A stretch of DNA of 64,000 bases, from NCBI RefSeq assembly GCF_024451105.1, contig NZ_JANGEY010000013.1, forward strand, positions 1 to 64,000. The letters run 5' to 3'. Source of the DNA: Stutzerimonas stutzeri (GTDB taxonomy: Bacteria > Pseudomonadota > Gammaproteobacteria > Pseudomonadales > Pseudomonadaceae). A model generated the notes under the pieces. That model was not told the origin of the DNA. It saw only the letters and a program-made list of their open reading frames with translations, and ran no database searches. The position numbers were made by a program, and so were the translations under genes. Below are positions 8,727-16,964 of the stretch, piece by piece. How positions within the stretch are numbered: position 1 is the first letter of the stretch; each line of letters begins with the position of its first letter.

Positions 8727-11700
8727 TCAGCGCGGACGCCGGAACCCCAGCACCTCATGCCACTCCCAGCCCTGGCTGTTGTCCTGCGGCACCGCCAGCT
8801 GCACCTGCCCGAAGCGGCGGGCACACTGGTTGGGTGACAGCTCGAAACGCTCGGCCAGCGCCAGCAGCTCGCGGCGGTAGTCGATGCAGGCCCAGGGCTG
8901 CATGCGCTGGCCACAGTGCAGCGCCGGCTGCGTCAGCAGATTGCCCTCCCGGATGAGCGTGCCGTCGTCCTCCAGCCGGCAGAACTGCAGCGCGCCGTCC
9001 TCGTCATCCTCTTCCAGCTGCAGGATGTACGGCTGGTCGGGGCGACCGGCACGGAAGGGGAAGGTGCGCGGCAGCAGTCCACACAGACTGCTGCGCAGCA
9101 TCCAGCCATCCTGCGCCTGCAGCCGGGTACGGTCGCGCTCCTTCAGTGCGCCTTCTTCCAGCAACAGCCCGGCCAGCCGGGCGTGCTCCAGCAAGTCCAG
9201 CCGGCTCTTCCAGTTCGCCAGCTCGCCCTGCGGGCAGATGCGCGGCGCGGCGTTGATCGCCTCCAGCTGCTCTGGCGGCAGCAGCTGGAGCAGGTCATGA
9301 CTGGCCAGCCGCGCCTGCTCGTGCTCGAAGCCGGGGCGGGTGAAGGCCACCTTGCTGCCCTGCAGCGCCAGCAGGTTGTATTGCAGCAACAGCAGATTGG
9401 TCGTGGTTACCGGCTCGCTGCGGTGACGGCGGATGCGGCCAGCCAGCTGGATCAGCGAGCGGCTGGATGACGGCTCGACGATGGCCCAGTCGTAATCGTG
9501 ATCGCGCCCCACCTCGGCCACCGGCGAAGCCAGCACCACGAACAACTGATCCGGCTCGGGATATGCGCTCAGCGCGTCGCGTACCAACGGATGCGCAAAC
9601 AGAGCATCCGGCTTGTGGCGGTTCAGCAGACTGTCCAGCTCGCGCTCCAGTGCCGAGCGCAGCAGCAGCGGATGGCGCGAGTGGTACACGCACAGGTGAA
9701 TGCGCGAGCCCTCGGGCGCATCCAGCGCCAGCAGTGCCTGCGCCACCTCGGTCAGCGGTTCGATATTGGCCATGCGCAGCAGGCCGCAGCTGACCCGGCG
9801 GCCATCAGGGGCTGGCGTGTGGTGCTGCTGATGCAGCTGCAGCATCGCCGGCAGCAACTGGCGGGCCAGCTCCTGGCTCACCTGCGGGCGTTTGCGGCTG
9901 TCGAGGGCCAGCGGCAGGATCGCTGCGCGCCGCCGCACGGCCTGCGTGCCCAGTTGCTGCACGCGCTGGGCGACAAATTCGCCATGCGCCGCCAGCAGGG
10001 TGTCCCGGCTGGCATGGCGCGAGTGCCGGCAGTCGAACTCGTCGAACCAGGCGCAGCAGACCTCCAGCGCCGTACCCGGCTCGCCCCGGTTGGCCTGATA
10101 CACCCGGCGGCCGGCGCAGTAGGCCTCGAACAGGCCGCCGACCAGCGCCGGCGGCAGGGTGGCGGATGACAGCAGCACCCGGCTGCCGAGCAGGCCAGCC
10201 CAGTACACCAGCCGCGACAGCGCCGGCAGGTCGGCGAGGTCGAAATCGTCCACCTCATCCAGCACCAGATCGCTGGTGAGCAGGCGCAGCATGGGGGCGA
10301 TCTGATGACCACCGCGCAGGCTTTCACAGGCCGGCATCAGGTGGTCGATGGTGCAGGCCAGGATCGGTGCGCTGACCAGTTTGTGCGCTGCGGGATTCTT
10401 TTCCAGCCAGCGTTGCAGCGGGCCGTCGGCCAGTGCGCTCTCGTAGTGAACGTGCAGGTTGTCGGCCAGCAGTGCCTCGGCCGACTCGCTGCCGCTTTGC
10501 GCGGCCGTGCTGGTCTGTGCAGCCTCGAACAGCTGGCGCACCGCCGCACCACCGACCATCACCGCCAGATCATCCTCGCCCAGACCGAGGCGCTCGCGGT
10601 ACACCTGCCCGGTCTGCAGGGTCAGGGTGCGCAGGCCGAGGGCGATGCTGAAGCGCGGGCCGCGCTGCGGGTCGGCCAGGCCGTACAGGATGCGGCCATT
10701 GGCCAGCGTCTTGCCGCAGCCGGTGGAGGCCATGTTGATGCCGAAGAAGCCGTGACGAGTGCTGGGCAGGTGCAGGCTGCAGGCCAGATCGAAGGCCCTG
10801 TCCTGCCAGGCAAAGCGCCGGTCGGCGCTGCGCTTGCGAAAGCCGCGATGCGGCGCAAGCCTCGGCAGACGACGTTCCAGCTGTGGCAGCACCTGCGCCA
10901 CCCGCCGTGCCTCGCGGGCCACGCCGAGCAGGTGCTCGTCGAGGCGCTGCTTGAGCTGGCCACCCTTGTCGGTGTTGGCGTGCGCGGCAAAACCGGCATC
11001 GCCCAGCCCGGTCGAGGCCGGAAGGCTGGAGTAATGGTGGTCAGCCAGCATCAGCGACAGGCGGGCCAGATGCAGTACCCAAGGATTGTCCAGCAGCGTG
11101 TCGGCGCGCTGCAGCAGGCCGGGATGCCGCAGCAGACTGCTGGCACACTCGGCCATCCGCTGCCGCCAGCTGCGGCTGGCAAACGGCAGGTGCCCCTCGG
11201 CAAACTGCCAGCAGGCGGCCCTGGCCTGCGTGCTGGCATCGCTGCGTGCGCCGCACCACTCGGCGTTGATCGGGGCTGGCAGCTCGGCCAGTCTGCGGCG
11301 GATCAGCCCCTTGCCCTCGGCCGGCAGCGGCAGCCGGTGATGACTGACCACCAGCCAGCCAATGATCTGTGCCAGTGCTGGCAAGGCTCCCGGACTGAAC
11401 GGGCCGCCCGCCGGTTCCCGGTCATCGCGCTGCAGGCGTGCCAGCCAGTCGCCATCCTGACTGCCATCACCGCAGGCCAGCCGCTGCAGCCACTCGGCAT
11501 CGCTGGCCGCCGGGCCGACGAAGGCCTCGAACAGACGCAGCGACACCCACTCATGGCGGTAGGCATCGGCGACGGCCTGTTGCAGTTTGAGCTTGGCCTG
11601 AAACGCCTCACTCGCCTTGCCCAGGTCATGCAGTAGCGCGGCCATCTGCGCTAGCAGGCGGATGTCTTCGCCGGTGTGCCAGTCGTTTTCGTCGTCGCGG

Positions 11701-11996
11701 CGCAGGATGTCGCGGCTGGTTGTGTTGGTCGGTACCGCGCCGCGTTCGTTGAAGCGGCTGGCGTCGCCGACGATCCACAGCAGTTCGCTGTGGTTGAGCC
11801 CGCGTATCCAGTGGCAGGCCACGGCGGTGTTGCGCCGGGCGGTCTTCTTCAGCAGCTTGCGCAGGGTGTCGAGGCCGGTCTGGGTGATCGGGGTTTGCCA
11901 GCTGCGCTCGCCGCAGCGTTCGGCGAATTGGTCGAGGATGCGCCGGCTTTCCACCAGCGCACGCTTGTCGCATTGGGAGATCAGCAGGATGTTCAT
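8727..11996 (-). CDS. cas3: Type I-F Cas2-Cas3 fusion nuclease-helicase
   Basis: A 1,089-residue fusion specific to type I-F. Residues 1 to about 95 are the Cas2 domain used in spacer integration (MNILLISQCDKRALVESRRI). An HD nuclease follows (ALLHDLGKASEAFQ, HD at 123-124). The SF2 helicase then shows Walker A ASTGCGKT near 425, DEVDDF near 580, SSAT near 608 and a QLAGRIRRHR motif VI near 850. It degrades targets marked by the Csy complex and partners Cas1 in adaptation. All motifs look intact. Its ATG overlaps the cas1 stop (ATGA). Confidence 0.97.
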   Translation of the reverse strand: MNILLISQCDKRALVESRRILDQFAERCGERSWQTPITQTGLDTLRKLLKKTARRNTAVACHWIRGLNHSELLWIVGDASRFNERGAVPTNTTSRDILRRDDENDWHTGEDIRLLAQMAALLHDLGKASEAFQAKLKLQQAVADAYRHEWVSLRLFEAFVGPAASDAEWLQRLACGDGSQDGDWLARLQRDDREPAGGPFSPGALPALAQIIGWLVVSHHRLPLPAEGKGLIRRRLAELPAPINAEWCGARSDASTQARAACWQFAEGHLPFASRSWRQRMAECASSLLRHPGLLQRADTLLDNPWVLHLARLSLMLADHHYSSLPASTGLGDAGFAAHANTDKGGQLKQRLDEHLLGVAREARRVAQVLPQLERRLPRLAPHRGFRKRSADRRFAWQDRAFDLACSLHLPSTRHGFFGINMASTGCGKTLANGRILYGLADPQRGPRFSIALGLRTLTLQTGQVYRERLGLGEDDLAVMVGGAAVRQLFEAAQTSTAAQSGSESAEALLADNLHVHYESALADGPLQRWLEKNPAAHKLVSAPILACTIDHLMPACESLRGGHQIAPMLRLLTSDLVLDEVDDFDLADLPALSRLVYWAGLLGSRVLLSSATLPPALVGGLFEAYCAGRRVYQANRGEPGTALEVCCAWFDEFDCRHSRHASRDTLLAAHGEFVAQRVQQLGTQAVRRRAAILPLALDSRKRPQVSQELARQLLPAMLQLHQQHHTPAPDGRRVSCGLLRMANIEPLTEVAQALLALDAPEGSRIHLCVYHSRHPLLLRSALERELDSLLNRHKPDALFAHPLVRDALSAYPEPDQLFVVLASPVAEVGRDHDYDWAIVEPSSSRSLIQLAGRIRRHRSEPVTTTNLLLLQYNLLALQGSKVAFTRPGFEHEQARLASHDLLQLLPPEQLEAINAAPRICPQGELANWKSRLDLLEHARLAGLLLEEGALKERDRTRLQAQDGWMLRSSLCGLLPRTFPFRAGRPDQPYILQLEEDDEDGALQFCRLEDDGTLIREGNLLTQPALHCGQRMQPWACIDYRRELLALAERFELSPNQCARRFGQVQLAVPQDNSQGWEWHEVLGFRRPR

Positions 11997-12967
11997 GCGC
12001 TCACCCGGCCGAGGCGGGCGGCCACGTCCTGCAGTGTCTCGATCATGAAGTCCAGCGCTTCGCTGCGGGTCAGGCTGTCGATGCAGGACTGGCGGAATTC
12101 CTGCTCCTCGTCGCCGCGCACCGCCGAGACGAAGGCCTGCGGCAGGATGCAGGCGTCCTTGACCAGATCGGCCACGTCGAACACCAGTCCGCCGCGGCGG
12201 GTCTTGCCGTGCAGCACGGCAAGACCGTGGGGAATGCCCAGCACCCAGGTGGCGCTGGCGGCCAGGCCGTAGGCCAGGTAGTTGCCGTGGTCGAGAAAGC
12301 GGTTGGCCGGGTCGCTGCCGGTGCCGCGCTTGGCGCGGGTGAATTCGCCATAGCCGCTGGCATCGCAGGCCAGCTTGAACAGCGCCTTGCTCAGGCGTGC
12401 CTCTTCGGTGAGCAGTGCGGTGTTGTCCGGCAGGTCGGGGATCAGTTGCTGCGAGCGGTCGAGCAACTGGTCGAGGCGTGCCTCATCGATGGCGAATCCC
12501 GCTTCGCGCAGGGCGCGGGTCTTCCACAGCGTGCGAATCCGGCTCAGGCGCGCCAGCTGGAAGTGGCGGGCCGCGTTCAGCCTTGCGGCGTCATCGAACC
12601 AGAAGCTCACCCAGTGCTGCAGGTATTCGGTCGGCCGGTATTCGCTTTGCGGCGCGAACCAGGCCACTTCCACGTCCATCTCGTTGGCGGAGAACAGCGG
12701 TGTACCGCCACCGCCGCAGAAGCCGACCATCACACCCGCCTTGGCCAGCTCGCGCATCGCTGCCTGGGTGATGGAGGTGCCGGTGCCGAGCAGCAGGGTG
12801 GTGGTATTGGCAATGGGGATGTTCCAGTAGCGCGAACGCTGGCCTTCGTCGGTCACGTACTCGACGCGACCGCCATTCACCAGCACCCGGCAGTGCTGCA
12901 GGTAGTACAGGTTGGCGCGCTTGGAGTGGAGGATGGTCTTGAGGTCGCTGGGGCTGAAATCGTCCAT
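11993..12967 (-). CDS. cas1: Type I-F CRISPR integrase Cas1
   Basis: A 324-residue I-F Cas1, the integrase that inserts new spacers at the leader-repeat junction. The metal ligands of P. aeruginosa Cas1 have counterparts here: Glu189 in LLTEEARLSKALFK, His253 in AVLHGKT and Asp264/Asp267 in VFDVADLVKD. It is the first gene of the cas operon and is translationally coupled to cas2-3. GGAG precedes the ATG. No second array lies on the upstream side, unlike P. aeruginosa PA14, where arrays flank the genes on both sides. Confidence 0.97.
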   Translation of the reverse strand: MDDFSPSDLKTILHSKRANLYYLQHCRVLVNGGRVEYVTDEGQRSRYWNIPIANTTTLLLGTGTSITQAAMRELAKAGVMVGFCGGGGTPLFSANEMDVEVAWFAPQSEYRPTEYLQHWVSFWFDDAARLNAARHFQLARLSRIRTLWKTRALREAGFAIDEARLDQLLDRSQQLIPDLPDNTALLTEEARLSKALFKLACDASGYGEFTRAKRGTGSDPANRFLDHGNYLAYGLAASATWVLGIPHGLAVLHGKTRRGGLVFDVADLVKDACILPQAFVSAVRGDEEQEFRQSCIDSLTRSEALDFMIETLQDVAARLGRVSA

Positions 12968-13035
12968 GAAGGGCTCCGTGAGGATCAGCCCCGGATCATG
13001 CCAGCCGCCAGTGGCTCAGGCGAGGTGCACCACCC

Positions 13036-13269
13036 TCAGCGCTTCCCCATCGACCGCCGCGTCCCTCTCGGTGGGGTGTGCGGGCGTTTGTCGTGGTTGC
13101 TCTTGCCGTTGCGGTTGGGCCACTGCTGGCCGTCGTTCTGCTTCGGCGCGTAGGTGTCCGGCGAGAAGGGGAAGCGGAAGGCGGGGATGCCGCCGCTCTG
13201 GACGGCTTCGTCGCCGGTCGGCTGGGTTTCGCTGGGGGTATGGGGGGCGGGGGTGTGGGTCTTCGACAT
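13036..13269 (-). CDS. Small conserved-looking protein upstream of cas1
   Basis: An unrecognised 77-residue hydrophilic protein (MSKTHTPAPHTPSETQ...), with a Pro/Thr-rich N-terminus, a central GGIPAFRFPFSPDTYAP and a basic end GTRRSMGKR. I favour this frame over the overlapping extension of the DUF3597 gene because the ordered aromatic/Pro segment looks like real protein. A TATAAT hexamer at 13327-13332 also sits at the right distance for its own promoter. No strong Shine-Dalgarno is seen. cas1 begins 68 bp downstream on the same strand, so read-through into the cas operon is possible. Function unknown. Confidence 0.6.
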   Translation of the reverse strand: MSKTHTPAPHTPSETQPTGDEAVQSGGIPAFRFPFSPDTYAPKQNDGQQWPNRNGKSNHDKRPHTPPRGTRRSMGKR

Positions 13270-13326
13270 GGCGTATCCGGTATGGCGTTGGGGAGGTTCT
13301 GGTCGGCCAGGCCTCGTGCGGCGCGC

Positions 13327-13332
13327 ATTATA
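13327..13332 (-). promoter_or_regulatory. TATAAT -10 element ahead of the small gene
   Basis: On the minus strand GGGTATAATGCGCG places a perfect -10 hexamer about 58 bp before the ATG at 13269. No good -35 is visible 17 bp upstream. Confidence 0.55.
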
Positions 13333-13757
13333 CCCGGTCGGGATGCGTCTGCCGTGCCCTCCGCTGTGGTCGCCTGCCGCGGTGCGGCGGCAGGCCGGCG
13401 CGCGGGGGCTCGGTCGAAGAGTTCCTTCGGCATGTTGCCGCCGTTGTCGGCGAGCTTTTGCAGCCCGGCCTTGTGCAGCCACATGTTCATCTGCGCCGAG
13501 TCGCCCATCCGGTCCGCCGGGCAGTTCGGTTCGCTGGCCAGCTCCTTGCGCGCGGCCAGGCAGCAGTCGAGGCCGAGCGGCTCGAGCTGGTCGACGATGG
13601 CGACCTTCCAGTTGAGTTTTTCCGGATGGGCGGCGGCCAGGTTTTCCAGCTTGGCGCTCAGGTCGACCGACGCCATCGGGCGCGCGGTTTCCCCGGCCGG
13701 CGATGGGCGCGGGCGGCCGAGACAGGCCGCATTCCCTCCGCCGGCGCCAGAGCTGGT

Positions 13758-14102
13758 TCAGACCTTCTTGACGAATTCGGACTTGAGCTTCATCGCGCCG
13801 ATGCCGTCGATCTTGCAGTCGATGTCGTGATCGCCGTCGCACAGACGGATGCCTTTGACCTTGGTGCCGACCTTGACCACCAGGGAGGAGCCCTTGACCT
13901 TGAGGTCCTTGATCACGGTGACGGTGTCGCCGTCGGCCAGCACGTTGCCGACCGAGTCGCGGATCACCTTATCGCCCTCGCCCTGGGGCTCGGCGTTGCC
14001 CAGGGCGGACCACTCGTGGCCGCACTCCGGGCAGATCAGCGAAGGACCGTCCTCGTAGGTGTATTCGGAGCTGCATTTGGGGCAGGGAGGCAGGGTGCTC
14101 AT
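13758..14102 (-). CDS. yjdM: PhnA/YjdM family zinc-ribbon protein
   Basis: A 114-residue protein of the PhnA (YjdM) family. An N-terminal zinc ribbon has two Cys pairs (CPKCSSEY and CPECGHEW). It is followed by the compact C-terminal domain with [20 protein letters not shown] and KSEFVKKV. Despite the old name, phosphonate use is not established for the family and no phn genes are nearby. The length is normal. Stand-alone gene: the next gene downstream is the DUF3597 remnant, and DUF2076 is divergent. Confidence 0.93.
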   Translation of the reverse strand: MSTLPPCPKCSSEYTYEDGPSLICPECGHEWSALGNAEPQGEGDKVIRDSVGNVLADGDTVTVIKDLKVKGSSLVVKVGTKVKGIRLCDGDHDIDCKIDGIGAMKLKSEFVKKV

Positions 14103-14378
14103 GAACGATCCTCATGTTCGGCGGTGATAAACCACGAATTATAGAGGGTTTTGTCGACCTTTCGGCAAGGCTTGCGTCCCGATTTCGCGCTCCGCGTTCG
14201 GCGCTTGGGGCGGCCGCCAGACGAGCGGTTGTATGATCAGGACTAATGCAGTGGTCGGGGCATGCGCTCCCGAGGAGCCGTCGTGCGGCGAAAACTCTTG
14301 CAATAGCTGGATTTTGACAGTCGGCAAGGCGGTTCCGAAGATGCCCCTATCCTGCTGCAACCTAACGAAGAGACAAGC

Positions 14379-15074
14379 ATGCACGCTGAAGAGAAGAACC
14401 TGATCGACGGTCTGTTCACCCGCCTGCGCGACGTGGAGGGGCAAGCCGCCCCGCGCGAAGCCCAGGCCGAGGCGCTGATCAACGAACACATCGCCCGCCA
14501 GCCGGCGGCGCCCTACTACATGGCCCAGGCGATCATCGTCCAGGAGAACGCCATCCAGCAGCTCGATGCCCGGATCAAGGAGCTGGAGGCGCAGATCGAG
14601 AGCCTCCAGCGGGTCCAGAGCCAGCCGCAGCAGAGCAGCGGCGGTTTCCTCGCCGGGCTGTTCGGCGGCCGCAGCCAGCCGCAGCCGCAAGCCCAGGTCC
14701 AGCCGCAGCCCGGCGCCCAGTCGGGGCGCTCCGGCTGGCAGGAGCCGGCCGGCGCCAGCCGTTTCGGCCAGCAGCCGGGCTTCGCTCAGCAGTCCGCCTT
14801 CGGCCAGCGCGGCGCGCCGGCGCAGGGCGGCGGCTTCCTTTCCGGCGCCCTGCAGACCGCAGCCGGCGTAGCCGGCGGCATGATGCTCGGCAACCTGCTG
14901 ATGGACATGTTCAAGGGCGACGAGGCCCAGCAGGTCGCCGAGGCGGCGCCGGCCGAGGAGGCTCAGCTGGCCCAGGAGGCGCCGGCCGCGGAGGAGCACT
15001 ACGCCGACAGCGGCTTCTTCGGTGGCGACGAGGGTGGCTTCTTCGACGGCGGCGACGACGAGGACTTCGTCTGA
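14379..15074 (+). CDS. DUF2076 domain-containing protein
   Basis: A 231-residue protein. The DUF2076 features are an N-terminal helical region (EEKNLIDGLFTRLRDVE), the APYYMAQAIIVQENAI segment near 48-64, a predicted coiled coil at about 62-80, a Gln/Pro/Gly-rich linker, a Gly-rich hydrophobic stretch FLSGALQTAAGVAGGMMLGN near 150-170, and an acidic C-terminus ending GGDDEDFV. The family role is unknown. The hydrophobic stretch may associate with membrane. A TTGACA at 14314-14319 may be a -35, without a clear -10. No operon partner is on this strand. Confidence 0.85.
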   Translation: MHAEEKNLIDGLFTRLRDVEGQAAPREAQAEALINEHIARQPAAPYYMAQAIIVQENAIQQLDARIKELEAQIESLQRVQSQPQQSSGGFLAGLFGGRSQPQPQAQVQPQPGAQSGRSGWQEPAGASRFGQQPGFAQQSAFGQRGAPAQGGGFLSGALQTAAGVAGGMMLGNLLMDMFKGDEAQQVAEAAPAEEAQLAQEAPAAEEHYADSGFFGGDEGGFFDGGDDEDFV

Positions 15075-15162
15075 CCTGCGTGGGCTCCCTCGGCGGGAGC
15101 CCGTCTGCCGCGCCGAGCCGGGTGAGGGACTGCCACGGCAGCCCCGGCCGGCGCGCCGCAGG

Positions 15163-15861
15163 TCAGCCGGCCAGGCCCACGTAGACGTTCTGCACGTCGT
15201 CGTGGCTGTCGAGCGCCTCGAGGAAGGCCTCGACTTCCTCCAGCTCGGCACCGGACAGGCTCACCGGATTCTTCGCCTTGTAGCCGAGGTTGGCCGACTG
15301 CACGGTGAAGCCGAATTCCGGCAGCGCCTTGCACACCGCGTCGAGGTCGGTCGGCTCGGTGTAGAACAGGGTGGCGCCTTCCTCGGCCGGCTCGAAATCC
15401 TGGGCGCCGGCCTCGATGGCGGCCAGCTCCGGGTCGGCGTCGCCTTCCGGGGTCGCCTCGATCATGCCCAGGTAGTCGAAGTCCCAGCTCACCGAGCCGG
15501 AGGTGCCCAACTGGCCCTTGCGGAACAGCACGCGGACTTCGGCCACGGTGCGGTTGACGTTGTCGGTCAGGCACTCGACGATCACCGGCACGCGGTGCGG
15601 GGCGAAGCCTTCATAGAGGGTGCGCTCGTAGTTGACCACTTCGCCGGAGAGGCCCGCGCCTTTCTTGATGGCGCGCTCCAGGGTGTCCTTGGGCATCGAC
15701 GCCTTCTTGGCCTGGTGGATGGCCAGGCGCAGCTTGGGGTTCATGTCCGGATCGGCGCCGTTACGCGCGGCGATCATGATTTCCTTCACCAGCTTGCCGA
15801 AGATCTTGCCCTTGGCGTTGGCGGCGGCTTCTTTGGGTTTGGCTTTCCACTGGGCGCCCAT
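15163..15861 (-). CDS. YebC/PmpR family protein
   Basis: A 232-residue YebC-family protein, beginning [19 protein letters not shown] and carrying [19 protein letters not shown] and [14 protein letters not shown], segments typical of the fold. Members were described as DNA-binding regulators (PmpR) and more recently as ribosome-associated factors that ease translation of proline-rich stretches. Which applies here is not known. Canonical yebC lies beside ruvC, and that context is absent. With the MGAQWK start this is probably the second paralogue common in pseudomonads. The gene stands alone. Confidence 0.88.
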   Translation of the reverse strand: MGAQWKAKPKEAAANAKGKIFGKLVKEIMIAARNGADPDMNPKLRLAIHQAKKASMPKDTLERAIKKGAGLSGEVVNYERTLYEGFAPHRVPVIVECLTDNVNRTVAEVRVLFRKGQLGTSGSVSWDFDYLGMIEATPEGDADPELAAIEAGAQDFEPAEEGATLFYTEPTDLDAVCKALPEFGFTVQSANLGYKAKNPVSLSGAELEEVEAFLEALDSHDDVQNVYVGLAG

Positions 15862-16020
15862 GTCGGTTCTCTCGCTGCGGGATGAGTCCCGGGTCGGCCC
15901 GGGAACGGGAAAGCCGCGATTCTAGCGGCTCGGCGGGCGCTCGGCACCTGTCGCGCGGTTGTCGGGGGCGGTGCTTTTCTCTATCCTCAGCGGCTTTTCA
16001 CAAGCCCTCGGACGGTTCCC

Positions 16021-16248
16021 ATGCTCGAAACCACCCTTGCCCAGCTCGAAGGCCTTGTGGCCGACCTGCTGCAACAGAACCAGACCCTCAGCGCCCACTG
16101 CCAGCAGCTCGAGGATCAGCTGCGCCAGGCCCGCGAGGAGAACGAAAACCTGCAGATGGCTGCCCTGGAGCAGGAGGAGCAGCAGGCTGCTACCCTGTCC
16201 CGCCTGCAGGCGCTGATCCAGCGCGCCGGCGCCAGTAGCGCGGCATGA
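16021..16248 (+). CDS. TIGR02449-type small coiled-coil protein
   Basis: A 75-residue, almost entirely helical protein with a leucine/glutamine heptad pattern (LAQLEGLVADLLQQNQTLSAH). It matches the small family TIGR02449 that in Pseudomonas precedes zapA and resembles ZapB in build. It overlaps the following zapA-like gene by 4 bp (ATGA), so the two are translationally coupled and probably work together at the division ring. The role is inferred from shape and neighbour only. Confidence 0.75.
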   Translation: MLETTLAQLEGLVADLLQQNQTLSAHCQQLEDQLRQAREENENLQMAALEQEEQQAATLSRLQALIQRAGASSAA

Positions 16249-16526
16249 GAGAAGGCGGCGTCCGGGTCCTGAACGTCCTCGGGATCGACTACCCGGTCAG
16301 GGCGCCGGCGGGCGAGGAGGCGGCGCTGGAGCAGGCCGCGGCCCGGCTGCAGGAACAGCTCGACCAGAATCACCGGCGTTTCCCGCGCGCCGGCAGTCAC
16401 GAGCTGCTGGTGCTCACCGCGCTGAACCTGTGCGTGCCGCTGCTCGAGCAGGAGGCGCGGCTGCGCGAGGTCGAGGCGCGCCTGGCGGCCACCGTCGAGC
16501 GCATCCGCGGACAGCTGCAGGGCTGA
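16245..16526 (+). CDS. zapA: ZapA-like cell division protein
   Basis: A 93-residue ZapA-family protein. The N-terminal beta-hairpin VRVLNVLGIDYPVRAP is followed by long helices including HELLVLTALNLCVPLLEQEA and a C-terminal coiled coil. ZapA bundles FtsZ filaments and links them to ZapB. In P. aeruginosa zapA is followed by 6S RNA (ssrS) and the 5-formyltetrahydrofolate cyclo-ligase gene; neither is here. Instead a terminator comes at once. It could be a second, divergent copy or a moved primary copy. Confidence 0.75.
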   Translation: MREGGVRVLNVLGIDYPVRAPAGEEAALEQAAARLQEQLDQNHRRFPRAGSHELLVLTALNLCVPLLEQEARLREVEARLAATVERIRGQLQG

Positions 16527-16542
16527 TCCGTGTCGCCGAACG

Positions 16543-16574
16543 AAAAAGGGGCTGCCGATCGGCAGCCCCTTTTT
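16543..16574. terminator. Bidirectional terminator between zapA-like gene and ppiC
   Basis: A perfect 14-bp stem with a 4-base GATC loop, flanked by A5 and T5, so it terminates on both strands between convergent genes. Confidence 0.95.
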
Positions 16575-16587
16575 CGTTGCGTCGGGA

Positions 16588-16869
16588 TCAGTCCTGGCGG
16601 CTGGTGACTTCCAGCAGGTGGTAGCCGAACTGGGTCTTCACCGGGCCCTGCACTACGTTGAGCGGCGCGCTGAACACGACTTCGTCGAACTCGCGGACCA
16701 TCTGGCCGCGGCCGAAGGAGCCGAGGTCGCCGCCCTGGCGGCCGGACGGGCAGCTGGAGTTGTCGCGGGCGACCTGGGCGAAGTCGGCGCCGGCTTCGAT
16801 GGCAGCCTTCAGTTCCAGGCATTTGGCTTCGCTGGAAACCAGGATGTGACGGGCGGTGGCGCGGGGCAT
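16588..16869 (-). CDS. ppiC: Parvulin-type peptidyl-prolyl isomerase PpiC
   Basis: A 93-residue stand-alone parvulin domain with no signal peptide, hence cytoplasmic. Family segments are ARHILVSSE at the start, GGDLGSFGRGQMVREFDEVVF in the middle and TQFGYHLLEV at the end. It catalyses cis-trans isomerisation of prolyl bonds. The ATG at 16869 has AGGAGG 7 bases upstream. The frame continues far upstream only as the shadow of rlhA. Confidence 0.93.
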   Translation of the reverse strand: MPRATARHILVSSEAKCLELKAAIEAGADFAQVARDNSSCPSGRQGGDLGSFGRGQMVREFDEVVFSAPLNVVQGPVKTQFGYHLLEVTSRQD

Positions 16870-16964
16870 GGGGGATTCCTCCTGTGTTGGGGCGTCCAGC
16901 CTAGCGGAATGCGCCGGGCTTGCAAGCGCCGGGACGGCCAGGCGGCCGTCCCGTTTGCGCGTGC

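Larger units (their letters stand above)
12996..13676 (-). pseudogene. DUF3597 domain protein, apparently altered at both ends
   Basis: Residues 1-88 carry the DUF3597 signature (EKLNWKVAIVDQL, AARKELASE, MNMWLHKAGLQKLADNGG). Family members usually have a longer N-terminus and, as I recall, stop soon after the NGG...ELLD segment. Here ELFD at 85-88 is followed by CGA where a TGA would fit. The frame then runs another 138 residues of Pro/Arg/Thr-rich low complexity across the small gene at 13036-13269 and a CCTGCCGC/GCGGCAGG hairpin. The open frame begins only just upstream of the ATG, with no second start. I infer stop-codon loss and N-terminal truncation; the function of the domain is unknown. 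Confidence 0.55.

Noticed and set aside
12968-13035. A second CRISPR array upstream of cas1, as in P. aeruginosa PA14
   Set aside because: Only 68 bp of non-repetitive sequence lies before the next gene; no repeat is present.
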